Below are positions 26,547-35,487 of a DNA stretch of 64,000 bases, piece after piece. A program made the translations under genes and the position numbers. Position 1 is the stretch's first letter. Every line of letters begins with the position of its first letter. The stretch comes from Fimbriimonadaceae bacterium. GTDB taxonomy: Bacteria; Armatimonadota; Fimbriimonadia; Fimbriimonadales; Fimbriimonadaceae. The DNA lies in contig JAHBTD010000002.1 in assembly GCA_019638775.1 (NCBI GenBank), positions 124,001 to 188,000 on the forward strand, in the 5' to 3' direction. The notes under the pieces are model-generated. The model saw only the letters and a list, made by a program, of their open reading frames with translations, did not search any database and had not been told where the DNA came from.

Positions 26547-28616
26547 TTAATGCTCCGACTCGGCGGCTCTGTTCTTCTGATACTCCTGCACCAGCGCTTG
26601 CTGCTCGTTGTGCGGCAGATCGTCGTAGTGCGAAGGAGTCTGCTTGAACCTGCCCCGACCCTTCGTAATGGATCGAAGGTCAAGCGCATAGCGCATCATC
26701 GTCGCCATAGGAACTTGGGCAAGCACACGCGTCTTGCCGGGCGCTATCTGGTCCATGCCCTGCATACGCCCTCGGCGAGTATTGAGGTCCCCGACAACGT
26801 CGCCAACACAGTCGTCAGGCACGTCAACCTCAAGGTTCATGATCGGTTCAAGAATCGTCGGAGTTGCCTTATCGGCAGCGGCGTGAAACGCCAGCGATCC
26901 GGCAATCTTGAACGCCATTTCGCTGGAGTCAACGTCGTGATAGCTGCCATCGTAAACGGTGGCCTTCACGTCGACAACTTCATATCCGGCGACGAACCCT
27001 TTCTCCATCGTTTCGCGAATGCCCTTTTCAATCGCAGGGATGAAGTTCTTGGGGATAGAGCCTCCAACGACTTTGTTCTCAAAGACAAAGCCCTCACCAC
27101 GCCCAAGTGGGGTCAGCTCAAGCCAACAGTCCCCGAACTGGCCTTTGCCTCCGGTCTGTCTTTTGTGGCGGCCTTGAGCCTTGGCTGTGGAGCGAACAGT
27201 CTCTTTGTACGGCACCTTGGCTTCCTCAATGCTAACGGTCACGCCAAACCGCGACTTCAGTTTTTCGATAGCCGTGTCGAGATGGATGTCGCCCATCCCC
27301 GCGAGGATCTCTTGATGCAGCGTTCCTTCACGGATGTACTTGAGCGTCGGATCCTCTTCAAGCAGCTTTTCTAGCGCGGGCCCCATTTTGTCCTCGTCGG
27401 ATTTGGTTGCCGGACGTATAGCCACCCTATAGATCGGCTCGGGGAAGTTAATCGGGTCGCACATGATCTTGCTTTTGACGGTGGTCAGTGTGTCGCCCGT
27501 GTGCGTGTCCTGAAGCTTGGCAATCGCGCAAATGTCGCCTGCCGGAACGGTTTGTGCCGCCTCTTGCCCTTTGCCGTGGGGGTAATAGAGGTTGTGCAGA
27601 CGCTCGTCGCGCTCACGGTTGATGTTCAGCACGTGGTCATCAGCTTTGAGGGTGCCACTGAAAACCCGCACATAGTTGATTTTTCCAACGTAAGGGTCGG
27701 CTGTTGACTTAAACACAAATCCTGCGAGGGGACCAGCCGGATCGGAGGCGTAAGATTGCTCTCCGATCTTCAGCGGCATATCCACCGGCGAGGGCAATTC
27801 GCCCACGATCCTGTCCAGCAGAGTGGCAACACCGATACCGCTGTGGGCAGACCCCATCAAAATCGGGACGACGCGTCCGTTTTCGACGCCCATCAGCAAA
27901 CCGTGCTCCACCTCTTCGGGAGTTAGGGCTTCGCCTTCGAGGTACTTCATCGCCAGTTCATCGTCACCCTCTGCCGCTGCATCAACGAGCTGCTCGTGGA
28001 GGAGTTCGGCATCCTCTTTGTGGCCCGAAGGAATCTCTTCCATCTCTTCGCCACGGTCTTTCCCTTTGTAGACCTTCATATTGAGAAGGTCGAGGATGCC
28101 ACTGAATGCGGCCTGGTGTCCGATGGGCAACTGAACCTGAACGACCTTGCGTCCGTATCGGGCACGAAGCGTGTTCATGAGGCCGACAAAGTCGGCATTG
28201 TCGCGCTCAAGCTTGTTTACAAAAATGCACTTCGCGAGGCCATGCTCCTCAGCGACTTCCCAGGCAAGATCAAATCCAACGTCCAAGTCGGCCTTCGCTT
28301 CGCAGACGATGATCATGGACTCGACGACACGAGCGATACAATGCAGGTCGCCGATAAAGTCTGGGTAACCCGGCACATCGATGAGGTTGATTTTGTGTCC
28401 GTGCCATTCAAGCGGCATGACCGATGCGCTGACGCTGATTTTTCTACGGATTTCCAGCGGGTCGAAGTCGCTCTGTGTTGTTCCGGCTTCGACAGTTCCG
28501 ACGCGTTCGACGGCTCCGGAGGTGTACAGGATATGCTCGACGAGCATCGTTTTTCCCGCGCCTCCGTGGCCTACAATGGCAACGTTTCTGATCTTGTCAG
28601 GTGTGTAAGTTTTCAC
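26547..28616 (-). CDS. Elongation factor G-like protein (EF-G2)
   Basis: A translational GTPase of 689 residues with all five EF-G domains. Domain I has GHGGAGKT (P loop), DVPGYPDF (G3) and VNKLERDNADF in the G4 place, where the usual NKxD reads NKLE. Switch I reads EIRRKISVSAS rather than the ERGITI of canonical EF-G, which is typical of the EF-G2 paralogue group. Later domains show GMGDIHLDTAIEKL, GGKGQFGDCW and a C-terminal domain V with RRGRMQGM. The start is GTG with a strong AAAGGAGGT six bases upstream. EF-G2 proteins bind ribosomes, but their role is less clear than that of canonical EF-G; no tuf, rpsL or rpsG is nearby, so this is not the str-operon copy. Confidence 0.9.
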   Translation of the reverse strand: MKTYTPDKIRNVAIVGHGGAGKTMLVEHILYTSGAVERVGTVEAGTTQSDFDPLEIRRKISVSASVMPLEWHGHKINLIDVPGYPDFIGDLHCIARVVESMIIVCEAKADLDVGFDLAWEVAEEHGLAKCIFVNKLERDNADFVGLMNTLRARYGRKVVQVQLPIGHQAAFSGILDLLNMKVYKGKDRGEEMEEIPSGHKEDAELLHEQLVDAAAEGDDELAMKYLEGEALTPEEVEHGLLMGVENGRVVPILMGSAHSGIGVATLLDRIVGELPSPVDMPLKIGEQSYASDPAGPLAGFVFKSTADPYVGKINYVRVFSGTLKADDHVLNINRERDERLHNLYYPHGKGQEAAQTVPAGDICAIAKLQDTHTGDTLTTVKSKIMCDPINFPEPIYRVAIRPATKSDEDKMGPALEKLLEEDPTLKYIREGTLHQEILAGMGDIHLDTAIEKLKSRFGVTVSIEEAKVPYKETVRSTAKAQGRHKRQTGGKGQFGDCWLELTPLGRGEGFVFENKVVGGSIPKNFIPAIEKGIRETMEKGFVAGYEVVDVKATVYDGSYHDVDSSEMAFKIAGSLAFHAAADKATPTILEPIMNLEVDVPDDCVGDVVGDLNTRRGRMQGMDQIAPGKTRVLAQVPMATMMRYALDLRSITKGRGRFKQTPSHYDDLPHNEQQALVQEYQKNRAAESEH

Positions 28617-28722
28617 CTATGTACCTCCTTTGGAATAGGGTTGATTCTTGATTCGACGTCCGGGCGCTGATGCCCTGCTTTATCGGCGAATTCATGAAAA
28701 ATCGGTTTACACAGAATACAAC

Positions 28723-28834
28723 GATTTTGGATTTTGGATTGCAGCCGGGAGATATGAACTGGGAGATCGGAGATCACGAATCAGAATTCAGCTGTCAACA
28801 GTCTGCAATCAGAAATCCAAAATCCAAAATCCTC
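28723..28834. repeat. Heptad-phased palindromic element, 16 units
   Basis: 112 bp that can be read in unbroken 7-bp phase. The left half has GATTTTG, GATTTTG, GATTGCA and later GATATGA, GATCGGA, GATCACG; the right half has AATCAGA, AATCCAA, AATCCAA, AATCCTC. The arms are inverted (GATTTTG-GATTTTG-GATTgca against its complement). No gene is inside. It lies between the divergent EF-G2 and acetyltransferase genes, ending about 30 bp before the latter. Confidence 0.85.
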
Positions 28835-28865
28835 AAATTAGCCCCCAGGTACTCTTCACATCAAT

Positions 28866-30017
28866 ATGTCGCTTGAAGTTCTGCCGTTTCGAGAGGAGTT
28901 TAGAGGAGGGTTTAACCACGTTCGGTCGATTGTCTATCGGGACGGTGAGTCCGTACCGAATACGGACAATCTAGTGGAGGACGATTTGTCCGCCAGCGTT
29001 GCGCTCGTGAACGGCGAAGTTGCCGCGGCATGTGTTGCCCGTTCGATGGAATGCACCTGGTTTGGCGAGACTCTCCCCTGCGCGGGGGTGGCGGCCGTTG
29101 GCGTGCTCCCAGAGCATCGAGGCATGGGCGTTGGCACGGCCTTCATGAAGGGTGTGCTGCGCCAGTATTACAATGAGGAGTTTGAGATTGCCGCGCTCTA
29201 TGCGTATCGTCCGCCGTTTTATCGGAAGGCAGGGTACGAGCTTTGTGGGAGCCGGGTCAAGATTACGTGCCCGTTTGGGCTGTTGCCAAAGCCGAGAAGC
29301 GACCGTCCGATGCGGCTCATCAAAATGGGCGACTTCGAGTCGATCAAGCCTTGCTACGAAGCCTTTGCGCGGGCTTACAACGGGCAGAACATTCGGAGCG
29401 ACAGGAACTGGTGGCGTCAAATGGGAGGCGATAAGCCGTTCCACATCTACGCTTACGGAGAGCCCATCCAAGGGTATGTCGCCGTCCGCCTGGACATGAG
29501 CTTCTGGGTGCCTATGAGCATCTACGAGATCGCATGGTCTACCGGGGAGGGCTACGAAGCATGCCAAAGCATGATCGCCTCGCTCGGGATCAACAAGTCC
29601 GAGGTTTCCTGGTGCGAGCCTTGGCCGAGTCCGTACTTCTCTCGCTCGATGGACCAGACGGTAAAGATCGAGATTGAGCGTCCAGCGATGTATCGAATCA
29701 TCAACCTGCGGTCAGCCCTCGAAAGACTGCGATGCGATTCGCCTACTCGCCTCACTTTGGAGATCGAAGACGCGGACATTAGTGAGAACAATGGGTGTTG
29801 GAGCGTGGTTGCCGGTCCCGAGCACGCCGAAGTAACACGTGTTTCAAACGGTGAGATTAAGGCGACGATCGGGCATCTGACGCAGGCCTTCTTGGGTGAC
29901 CCCAACTTTGAATCTTTGGCACGGTGCGGCGCAATCCATGTTGATTCTGAGGACGCTTACCAGCGAGCGGCCTGGCTTTTTCCACCCGCGTCTGTTCACT
30001 GTTCCGACTTTTTCTAA
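28866..30017 (+). CDS. Eis-like GNAT N-acetyltransferase
   Basis: A 383-residue protein with the layout of the Eis family: an N-terminal GNAT domain with AAVGVLPEHRGMGVGTAFM (acetyl-CoA pyrophosphate loop, R/Q-x-x-G-x-G/A), a second GNAT-like half with NGQNIRSDRNWW, and a C-terminal sterol-carrier-like domain containing ATIGHLTQAFLGD. The chain ends in Phe-Phe; in Eis the C-terminal carboxylate acts as the general base. In mycobacteria Eis acetylates aminoglycosides and protein lysines; the substrate here is unknown. No good ribosome binding site precedes the ATG. Confidence 0.85.
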   Translation: MSLEVLPFREEFRGGFNHVRSIVYRDGESVPNTDNLVEDDLSASVALVNGEVAAACVARSMECTWFGETLPCAGVAAVGVLPEHRGMGVGTAFMKGVLRQYYNEEFEIAALYAYRPPFYRKAGYELCGSRVKITCPFGLLPKPRSDRPMRLIKMGDFESIKPCYEAFARAYNGQNIRSDRNWWRQMGGDKPFHIYAYGEPIQGYVAVRLDMSFWVPMSIYEIAWSTGEGYEACQSMIASLGINKSEVSWCEPWPSPYFSRSMDQTVKIEIERPAMYRIINLRSALERLRCDSPTRLTLEIEDADISENNGCWSVVAGPEHAEVTRVSNGEIKATIGHLTQAFLGDPNFESLARCGAIHVDSEDAYQRAAWLFPPASVHCSDFF

Positions 30018-30058
30018 CCGATTCAGCGTCGTTAAAGAAGGAAGCAAGGACTTGTCGT

Positions 30059-30406
30059 ATGAAGAAACTGACCTTAAGTTTGTTTGCAGTCGTGGCTGCC
30101 GCGTTTATCGGAGGCTGCAATAAAGGAGACGCCGCCGATCCAACGTCGTCCAAGGGATCGACGACCACTCAAGCCGCCGCAGGCGCCTCGGCGAGTGGGC
30201 AGCAGTCTGCACAAGGTTCCCAGAGCTCTGGTGGAATATCGCCTATGAGTTCTCCAGCCGCTGGCGGAATGACTCCGGTTGCCGGTACGGATAGCGTGGC
30301 AGGGTCGGGAGCAGGCAGCGTCGGGTCGGCAGCGAAGGACCAGGCAAAGAGAGTTGGCGCTGGCGGAACGAGCCTGGATCAGATGCCAAAAGACGATGGT
30401 CAGTAA
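30059..30406 (+). CDS. Small Gly/Ser/Ala-rich lipoprotein
   Basis: A 115-residue protein with a classic lipoprotein signal (KKLTLSLFAVVAAAFIGGC, Cys at about residue 20). The mature part is low-complexity, rich in Ser, Gly, Ala and Gln, ending TSLDQMPKDDGQ, with no folded domain that I recognise. AAGGA lies eight bases upstream of ATG. It is probably an envelope-anchored disordered protein; no function is proposed. Confidence 0.72.
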   Translation: MKKLTLSLFAVVAAAFIGGCNKGDAADPTSSKGSTTTQAAAGASASGQQSAQGSQSSGGISPMSSPAAGGMTPVAGTDSVAGSGAGSVGSAAKDQAKRVGAGGTSLDQMPKDDGQ

Positions 30407-30420
30407 TCGCTGAGAGAGCC

Positions 30421-30476
30421 GATCTCAGATTTCTGATCGCTGATCGCTGATCGCTGATCGCTGATCGCTGATCCTC
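30421..30476. repeat. Heptamer array of 8 units (GATCGCT type)
   Basis: GATCTCA, GATTTCT, five consecutive GATCGCT, and GATCCTC, in exact 7-bp phase and one orientation. It directly precedes the CTTAAC/GTTAAG region upstream of the phosphate porin. Confidence 0.9.
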
Positions 30477-30563
30477 TTAACCTTACTAAGCAAAATTGCT
30501 CAATTGTTAAGAAGTGGGCTACTCTCCGTACCTACGTCTTAACAATTCCTAAATAGAGTTAAG
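30476..30563 (+). promoter_or_regulatory. Paired CTTAAC...GTTAAG sites upstream of the phosphate genes
   Basis: Two inverted pairs of the same hexamer: CTTAAC 30476 with GTTAAG 30506 (30 bp start to start) and CTTAAC 30538 with GTTAAG 30558 (20 bp). They lie upstream of the porin-pst genes, where a phosphate-starvation regulator would be expected to bind. The TTAAC core resembles the Bacillus PhoP box (TTAACA). The assignment as a Pho box is an inference. Confidence 0.4.
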
Positions 30564-30658
30564 GGTTTTTCGGGCTTGCGGTCCCTTCTTTACCTTGCCT
30601 TAATAATGACTCAACAGAATCTACCCGTGCCCAAAAATGGGTGGGGGATTCTAAGTCA

Positions 30659-32134
30659 ATGCAATTCAAAAAATCATGGAAAGAACTGATTGCAGCGTCG
30701 ATGATCATCCTTCCGGTGGCGGCAGTCTCACAAGCGGGCCCCGCAACAATTCCGGATACGAAAGAAGATCAAGCGACAGAAAGCAAACCGATTATCTACA
30801 TCGGCCAGCCGGAACAGGGGAAGCCGGCTGCACTCGATAAGAAGAAGGAAGTAGCGAAGCAGCTTCAAGAAAAGACGGCAAAGATTCAAGAGCTTAAGGA
30901 TCGCGCAAGCGAAGTCACGAAGAGCATCGGAGCCATTGCAAGTGGCGGCAACTTGACCACCAGTCAAGACGCGCTTGAGGCGATGAAAAAACTCGTCAAC
31001 GAGATGGCTCAGATCACAGAGCTGCTTCAAAAACTCAGCGAAGACGTCGAGTCGATCAAAGGCTGGATCGAGGGGCAGAACGAAGCTCTCCCGATCATGA
31101 CGAACGATATTAACGATCTGAAGCGCACGAAGTGGGGCAGCTACATTCAGACTCAATATCGCGACACCAACCAGCGCGGCGGAGCAACCGATGCCTTCTC
31201 CATGCGACGTGTGCGCATTGGAATCACCCAGACGATCGATTCGAAGACATCGCTCAAATACAGCTTTGACGTTGCTACTGGAACAACCAACACGACAGCA
31301 CAGCTCAAAGACGCGTTCCTGATCTACGACATTGAGCCGTCGCTCGACAAGGTTGGCATTCAGGTGACGGCAGGTCAGCAGGCGCTTCCTCTCGGTTACG
31401 AGCTTGAGAGGTCTTCAAGCGAAAGAGAGTTCCCTGAGAGAGCCCTCTACAACCAAAGAATGTTCAATGGCGAGCGAGGACGAGGCGTGAACTTTAAGTA
31501 CGGCCTGACGAACAACTCGTATGTCCACGCCGGTGTTTGGGATGCCCTTTCATTTACAGACCCCGAGCAGTCCTCTCTCGCTCCGGGGCCAGAGAACCGA
31601 CTTGGCGTCACGGCAGGACTTCGCCACTACGGCACACATCACGACGTCGGAATCACGATGTTCCGAGGCGAGAGGCCCAAGTTTGTCACGGGCACAGGCA
31701 TGTCTGCTGTGACTCACCCAAGGCTGGATCGCGAGTTCATCTATCTCGACGGCACCTATGTGGGGCTTTTTAACCCGAATCTCTTCATCCGAGGCGAGTT
31801 GATGATGGGTAAAGATCGTGTCCCCGTCACCGGAACACCCTCGTCCCCTCGAACGCGAACGGAGATGAGCGGCTACCAGCTCCAGCTCGGCTACAACGTC
31901 AATTATCGGAACCAGATCAACTTCCGTTACGAGCAGTTCGATCCGAATCTCGATACAGGTGGCAACGTGGTCAAGGGCTATGGCGTGTCGTGGCTTCACT
32001 ATCTAAACCCGACAGCGCGTTTCATGGCGGCCTACGAGGTCATCGAAGATGCGACGCGGCTGGCAGTCGGTAGCCCGGCGATGGCACAGCAACGCTATCA
32101 CATCCTCACGTTCCGGTTGCAGTTCCGGTTCTAG
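30659..32134 (+). CDS. Phosphate-selective porin (OprO/OprP family)
   Basis: A 491-residue outer-membrane porin. A signal peptide occupies about residues 1-26. The next 110 residues are a coiled coil (repeated Lys/Glu/Leu heptads, VAKQLQEKTAKIQELKDRA and following) that could form a periplasmic trimer stalk. The rest is a 16-strand-type barrel: WGSYIQTQYRD, FSMRRVRIGITQTI, QQALPLGYELERSSSEREFPER (in part) are OprP-family hallmarks, and the chain ends in alternating strands with a C-terminal Phe (FRLQFRF), needed for barrel assembly. ATG 30659 is preferred over GTG 30641 because GGGGGA lies about 10 bases upstream. It precedes pstS by 34 bp, which fits inorganic phosphate uptake. Confidence 0.88.
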   Translation: MQFKKSWKELIAASMIILPVAAVSQAGPATIPDTKEDQATESKPIIYIGQPEQGKPAALDKKKEVAKQLQEKTAKIQELKDRASEVTKSIGAIASGGNLTTSQDALEAMKKLVNEMAQITELLQKLSEDVESIKGWIEGQNEALPIMTNDINDLKRTKWGSYIQTQYRDTNQRGGATDAFSMRRVRIGITQTIDSKTSLKYSFDVATGTTNTTAQLKDAFLIYDIEPSLDKVGIQVTAGQQALPLGYELERSSSEREFPERALYNQRMFNGERGRGVNFKYGLTNNSYVHAGVWDALSFTDPEQSSLAPGPENRLGVTAGLRHYGTHHDVGITMFRGERPKFVTGTGMSAVTHPRLDREFIYLDGTYVGLFNPNLFIRGELMMGKDRVPVTGTPSSPRTRTEMSGYQLQLGYNVNYRNQINFRYEQFDPNLDTGGNVVKGYGVSWLHYLNPTARFMAAYEVIEDATRLAVGSPAMAQQRYHILTFRLQFRF

Positions 32135-32167
32135 TTCCGCACAAGCAACGAAGGAGAGAGAAACCTT

Positions 32168-33016
32168 ATGAAATTCAACAGCATCAAAATCACTTCTGCT
32201 GTCCTCATCGCATCTATCGTTGGAGGTGGCTCGCTTGCCATCGCTGGACAAAAGCAGATATCTATTCGCGGTTCGGACACACTGTTGATCTTGAATCAGC
32301 GATGGGCCGAGGAGTATGCCAAAGCCGGCGGTGGGAGCGTTGCCGTGAGTGGAGGAGGTTCCTCCATCGGAATCAACGCCTTTATCAACGGCACAACCGA
32401 CATCTGCGCTTCGTCGAGGCAGATCAAGAAAAGCGAGGTCGATAAAGCGCGGGGTCGCGGCTCAATCTCCAACGAGATTCCCGTTGCCCTCGATGGCCTT
32501 GCTATCTGCGTCAACGCAGACAACAAGATTGAGTCCGTGACAATGGATGATCTTCGACGGATCTACGTTGGACAAATCACAAACTGGAAGGAGCTGGGCG
32601 GACCGAATCAGCTGATCATGGTCTTCAGCCGTGACTCGAACTCGGGCACATACGGATTCTTCCAGCAAAACGTTCTGAGGAATCAGAACTGGGGCAAGAG
32701 CGTTCGATTCATGCCCTCCACTTCAGAAGAGGTGAGAGAGGTTGCGCGCAATGCCGGAGGCATCGCCTATGGCGGTGTTGCCTATTTTAAGGGCAAAAAG
32801 GACTTGCGAATCATTCCGGTGGCAGCAAAGAAAGGAGACACTGCCTACATGCCAACCGAGGAGAACGTCCGCTCCAAGAAGTATCCCATCTGGCGCTATC
32901 TCTACTACTACACAAACGGCAAACCGACCGGCGATGTCAAGAAGTTCATCGACTTTGCGCTATCGGCCAAGGGTCAGGCTCTCTGTGAAGAGGTTGGCTA
33001 TTACAGCCTGAAATAA
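32168..33016 (+). CDS. pstS: Phosphate ABC transporter substrate-binding protein
   Basis: A 282-residue periplasmic binding protein with a signal peptide (cleavage near AIAG-Q). The PstS pattern is clear: ISIRGSDTLLIL, VAVSGGGSSIGINAFINGTTDI (in part) with the phosphate-binding Ser/Gly residues, ASSRQIKKSE, IYVGQITNWKELGG, RDSNSGTYGFF with the Arg-x-x-x-Ser-Gly-Thr phosphate contact, and GGIAYGGVAYF. The mature protein delivers phosphate to PstCA. AAGGAG lies upstream of ATG. Confidence 0.95.
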   Translation: MKFNSIKITSAVLIASIVGGGSLAIAGQKQISIRGSDTLLILNQRWAEEYAKAGGGSVAVSGGGSSIGINAFINGTTDICASSRQIKKSEVDKARGRGSISNEIPVALDGLAICVNADNKIESVTMDDLRRIYVGQITNWKELGGPNQLIMVFSRDSNSGTYGFFQQNVLRNQNWGKSVRFMPSTSEEVREVARNAGGIAYGGVAYFKGKKDLRIIPVAAKKGDTAYMPTEENVRSKKYPIWRYLYYYTNGKPTGDVKKFIDFALSAKGQALCEEVGYYSLK

Positions 33017-33036
33017 GAGCCAGCCCGTGAATCCTA

Positions 33037-33067
33037 TGCCCCGACCACTTCATTGTGAGTCGGGGCA
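33037..33067. other. Stem-loop between pstS and pstC
   Basis: Perfect 9-bp stem TGCCCCGAC/GTCGGGGCA, 13-base loop, no T-run. Its place just after pstS is typical of structures that stabilise the binding-protein part of the message or thin out downstream transcription. Confidence 0.55.
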
Positions 33068-33091
33068 AGTCCGCTTCTCTTTGTTATAGAA

Positions 33092-34585
33092 ATGCGAAGA
33101 CTTAAAAGAAGATCGAACTGGGGAGAAAAGGTCCTTGAGGGCCTCGTCTACGCCTCGGGTGGCATTCTCCTTGTGGTCATCGCCGCGCTAAGTTACTACC
33201 TTGTCCACGAATCAAAGTACGCTTTCGACCGGAAGTACACGTTCGGATTTCGCTTCGCGCTTCAGCCGACCGTTGGCGAATATGAGAAAGATATCGCGAT
33301 GGACCCGAATGCCAGCGTCATCACGGCTCACATTGAAGGCGCAGAGGGCTTGGACGAGAAAGAAGAATCCATCACGATGCCAACTCTCGAGCAGCTTTCG
33401 GGCATGAGCATGTTTGGCAGCGGCACGGCATTGACCGGCGATCTGTCTCAAATTTCCCGTGAGGAGCTCTATCGCGACGATTGGCGCGCCCCGCTCAAAG
33501 CAAGCCAAGCTCAAAAGTTCTTACTGTTTGGCTTCGCGACACCCGAGTACAAGGAGTCGAAGATGGTCTTGGCTTGGGAGCCCGACGAGGGATGTGATCC
33601 CTCCCTCACACCTCATGCACTTAGTCTTCAACTTGTCAAAGGTCCGCAAGGCGCAGAGGCTCCTCCTGTTCATATAGATCTCAAGAAGCAGCCGAGAGGT
33701 CGCATCGAAATCCCAACCTATATCGCAGAGTCCGATGACGCCCGGCTTGATGGATATGTCTTTTCAGTCACTGCCAAGCCGCAAGCAGGCGGCATTGTTG
33801 CAACGCTCGTAAACTTCTTCCGAGCAGACTGGGGGCCGACACTCGCACACCCTCGATATGGGTTCGTTCCTTTGCTTGTGGGAACTCTGACGATTACGTT
33901 GCTCGCTTTGCTGCTTGCGACTCCTATTTCGATCGCTGCTGCGATATACGTAAGCGAACTCGCCCCGTCCAGGCTGCGCGAATGGCTTAAGCCGGTTATT
34001 GAAATGCTCGCCAGTATCCCGACGGTCGTGCTTGGATATTTCGGACTGATGCTGGTGGCTCCTGCCCTTCAAAAGTATGTTGCGCCAGCACTTGGATTGG
34101 AGTCGAGCCGCGCTGTTCTGCCGACCGCAATTATCATGGCGGTCTTGCTCATCCCAACCATCATGACGATTGCTGAGGATGCGCTCCGAATCGTGCCCAA
34201 CGGCCTCCGAGAAGGGGCCGAGGCTCTAGGATTGACATACCGTGAAAAGCTCAAACGGGTGATCGTGCCTGCTGCGAGGTCGGGGATTGTGTCGGCGGTT
34301 CTCTTAGGCTTTGCCAGAGCAGTAGGCGAGACGATGATCGTTTGGATTCTAAGCGGTGGAACGCCGAGAATGCCTGGTTTTGGCAGTCCAAAAGAGGCCG
34401 TTGGCAATCTGATGCAGCCAACTCGCGGTATCCCCGACACGATCGGCATTGAAATGGGGAACGTCACCTTTGAAGGGCCACACTACGGGCACCTTTTCCT
34501 TCTCGGCCTTACTCTGTTCGTCCTGACGCTCGCCATCAATCTGATGGGATTCCGATACGGGAGGAAGCAATCATGGCGACACTAA
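33092..34585 (+). CDS. pstC: Phosphate ABC transporter permease PstC
   Basis: A 497-residue permease, much longer than the usual ~300-320. The first helix (about 16-38) is followed by about 200 extracytoplasmic residues before the second helix starts near residue 255. The core then matches PstC/PstA permeases: PLLVGTLTITLLALLLATPISI, ASIPTVVLGYFGL, and the cytoplasmic EAA loop GLREGAEALGLTYREKLKRVIVP (in part) that contacts PstB, then GFARAVGETMIVW. The large periplasmic insertion is the odd part; similar extended PstC proteins exist in marine and deep-branching bacteria. It overlaps pstA by 13 bases. Confidence 0.93.
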   Translation: MRRLKRRSNWGEKVLEGLVYASGGILLVVIAALSYYLVHESKYAFDRKYTFGFRFALQPTVGEYEKDIAMDPNASVITAHIEGAEGLDEKEESITMPTLEQLSGMSMFGSGTALTGDLSQISREELYRDDWRAPLKASQAQKFLLFGFATPEYKESKMVLAWEPDEGCDPSLTPHALSLQLVKGPQGAEAPPVHIDLKKQPRGRIEIPTYIAESDDARLDGYVFSVTAKPQAGGIVATLVNFFRADWGPTLAHPRYGFVPLLVGTLTITLLALLLATPISIAAAIYVSELAPSRLREWLKPVIEMLASIPTVVLGYFGLMLVAPALQKYVAPALGLESSRAVLPTAIIMAVLLIPTIMTIAEDALRIVPNGLREGAEALGLTYREKLKRVIVPAARSGIVSAVLLGFARAVGETMIVWILSGGTPRMPGFGSPKEAVGNLMQPTRGIPDTIGIEMGNVTFEGPHYGHLFLLGLTLFVLTLAINLMGFRYGRKQSWRH

Positions 34586-35487
34586 GCTTTGCCTACATCC
34601 CTTCGCGCGAGTTGCTGGCTTTGCGCGATGCAGCCCGCATGAGGAAGAGCCGACTCTATACGAGCGCTCTATCCATCGTTGGTGTTGCCACGGCGCTTTT
34701 GATCTTAGGTCTGATTATGACGATCCTGTTCAAAGGAGCGCCCGCGATGAGCTGGCAGTTCTTAACCAGCCCGCCTGTTGATGGAATGACCGCCGGTGGA
34801 ATCGGGCCAATGGTTCGAGGCTCCTTGCTCCTGATGGGAGGGACATTGCTCCTCGTCCTTCCTCTTGGCATCTTTGGCGGGATTTTTCTTGCCGAGTACG
34901 TGGGCAGGTGCAGGGTTGCCGCATTCTTCAATGCTTGCGTCAGCAGCTTGGCGGCGACCCCGTCGATCATCTACGGTCTCTTTGGCCTTGCAGTTTTTGT
35001 CCTTTTGTTTGACTTCAAGATCAGCTTGCTTTCTGGTTGGCTGACACTCGCGTTCTTTGCGCTCCCGGTCATCGTTCTCACCACCGAGAATGCGATCAAG
35101 AACGTGCCCGACTCTCTCATTGAGGCATCTTTAGCGCTCGGCCTCACTCGCTGGCAGACAATCCGAAAGGTTGTCCTGCCCAACGCCATGCCGGGAATCC
35201 TCTCTGGCATGGTGTTGATGACCGGTCGAGCCGCTGGCGAAGCACCGCCAATATTGTTTACTGCGGGCATTTACTATTCGACCGCACAACTTGGATTCAG
35301 CAAAGACACGCTCTTCCAACCCGTCGCAAACCTACCGTATCACTTGGCGGAAGGCTACCGGCAGGGTGGAGTCATTCCGGAGAAAACCATATGGGGTACC
35401 TGTCTCACTTTAATGATGCTCGTGTTGGTCATCAACCTGGGCGCGATAATTCTAAGGTCAAGGATGCGATGGAAACTGCAAGGCTGA
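34573..35487 (+). CDS. pstA: Phosphate ABC transporter permease PstA
   Basis: A 304-residue permease with six predicted helices. GGIGPMVRGSLLLMGGTLLLV, the LAATPSIIYGLFGLAVFV segment and the cytoplasmic EAA loop LIEASLALGLTRWQTIRKVVLP (in part) are typical, followed by GRAAGEAPPILFTAG. It pairs with PstC to form the phosphate channel. GGGAGG precedes the ATG, which lies inside the end of pstC; pstB in turn starts inside pstA, so the three are tightly coupled. Confidence 0.95.
   Translation: MATLSFAYIPSRELLALRDAARMRKSRLYTSALSIVGVATALLILGLIMTILFKGAPAMSWQFLTSPPVDGMTAGGIGPMVRGSLLLMGGTLLLVLPLGIFGGIFLAEYVGRCRVAAFFNACVSSLAATPSIIYGLFGLAVFVLLFDFKISLLSGWLTLAFFALPVIVLTTENAIKNVPDSLIEASLALGLTRWQTIRKVVLPNAMPGILSGMVLMTGRAAGEAPPILFTAGIYYSTAQLGFSKDTLFQPVANLPYHLAEGYRQGGVIPEKTIWGTCLTLMMLVLVINLGAIILRSRMRWKLQG

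Noticed and set aside
30590-30640. A sigma-70 promoter immediately upstream of the porin
   Set aside because: I could not find a convincing -35/-10 pair; only the CTTAAC/GTTAAG pairs stand out.
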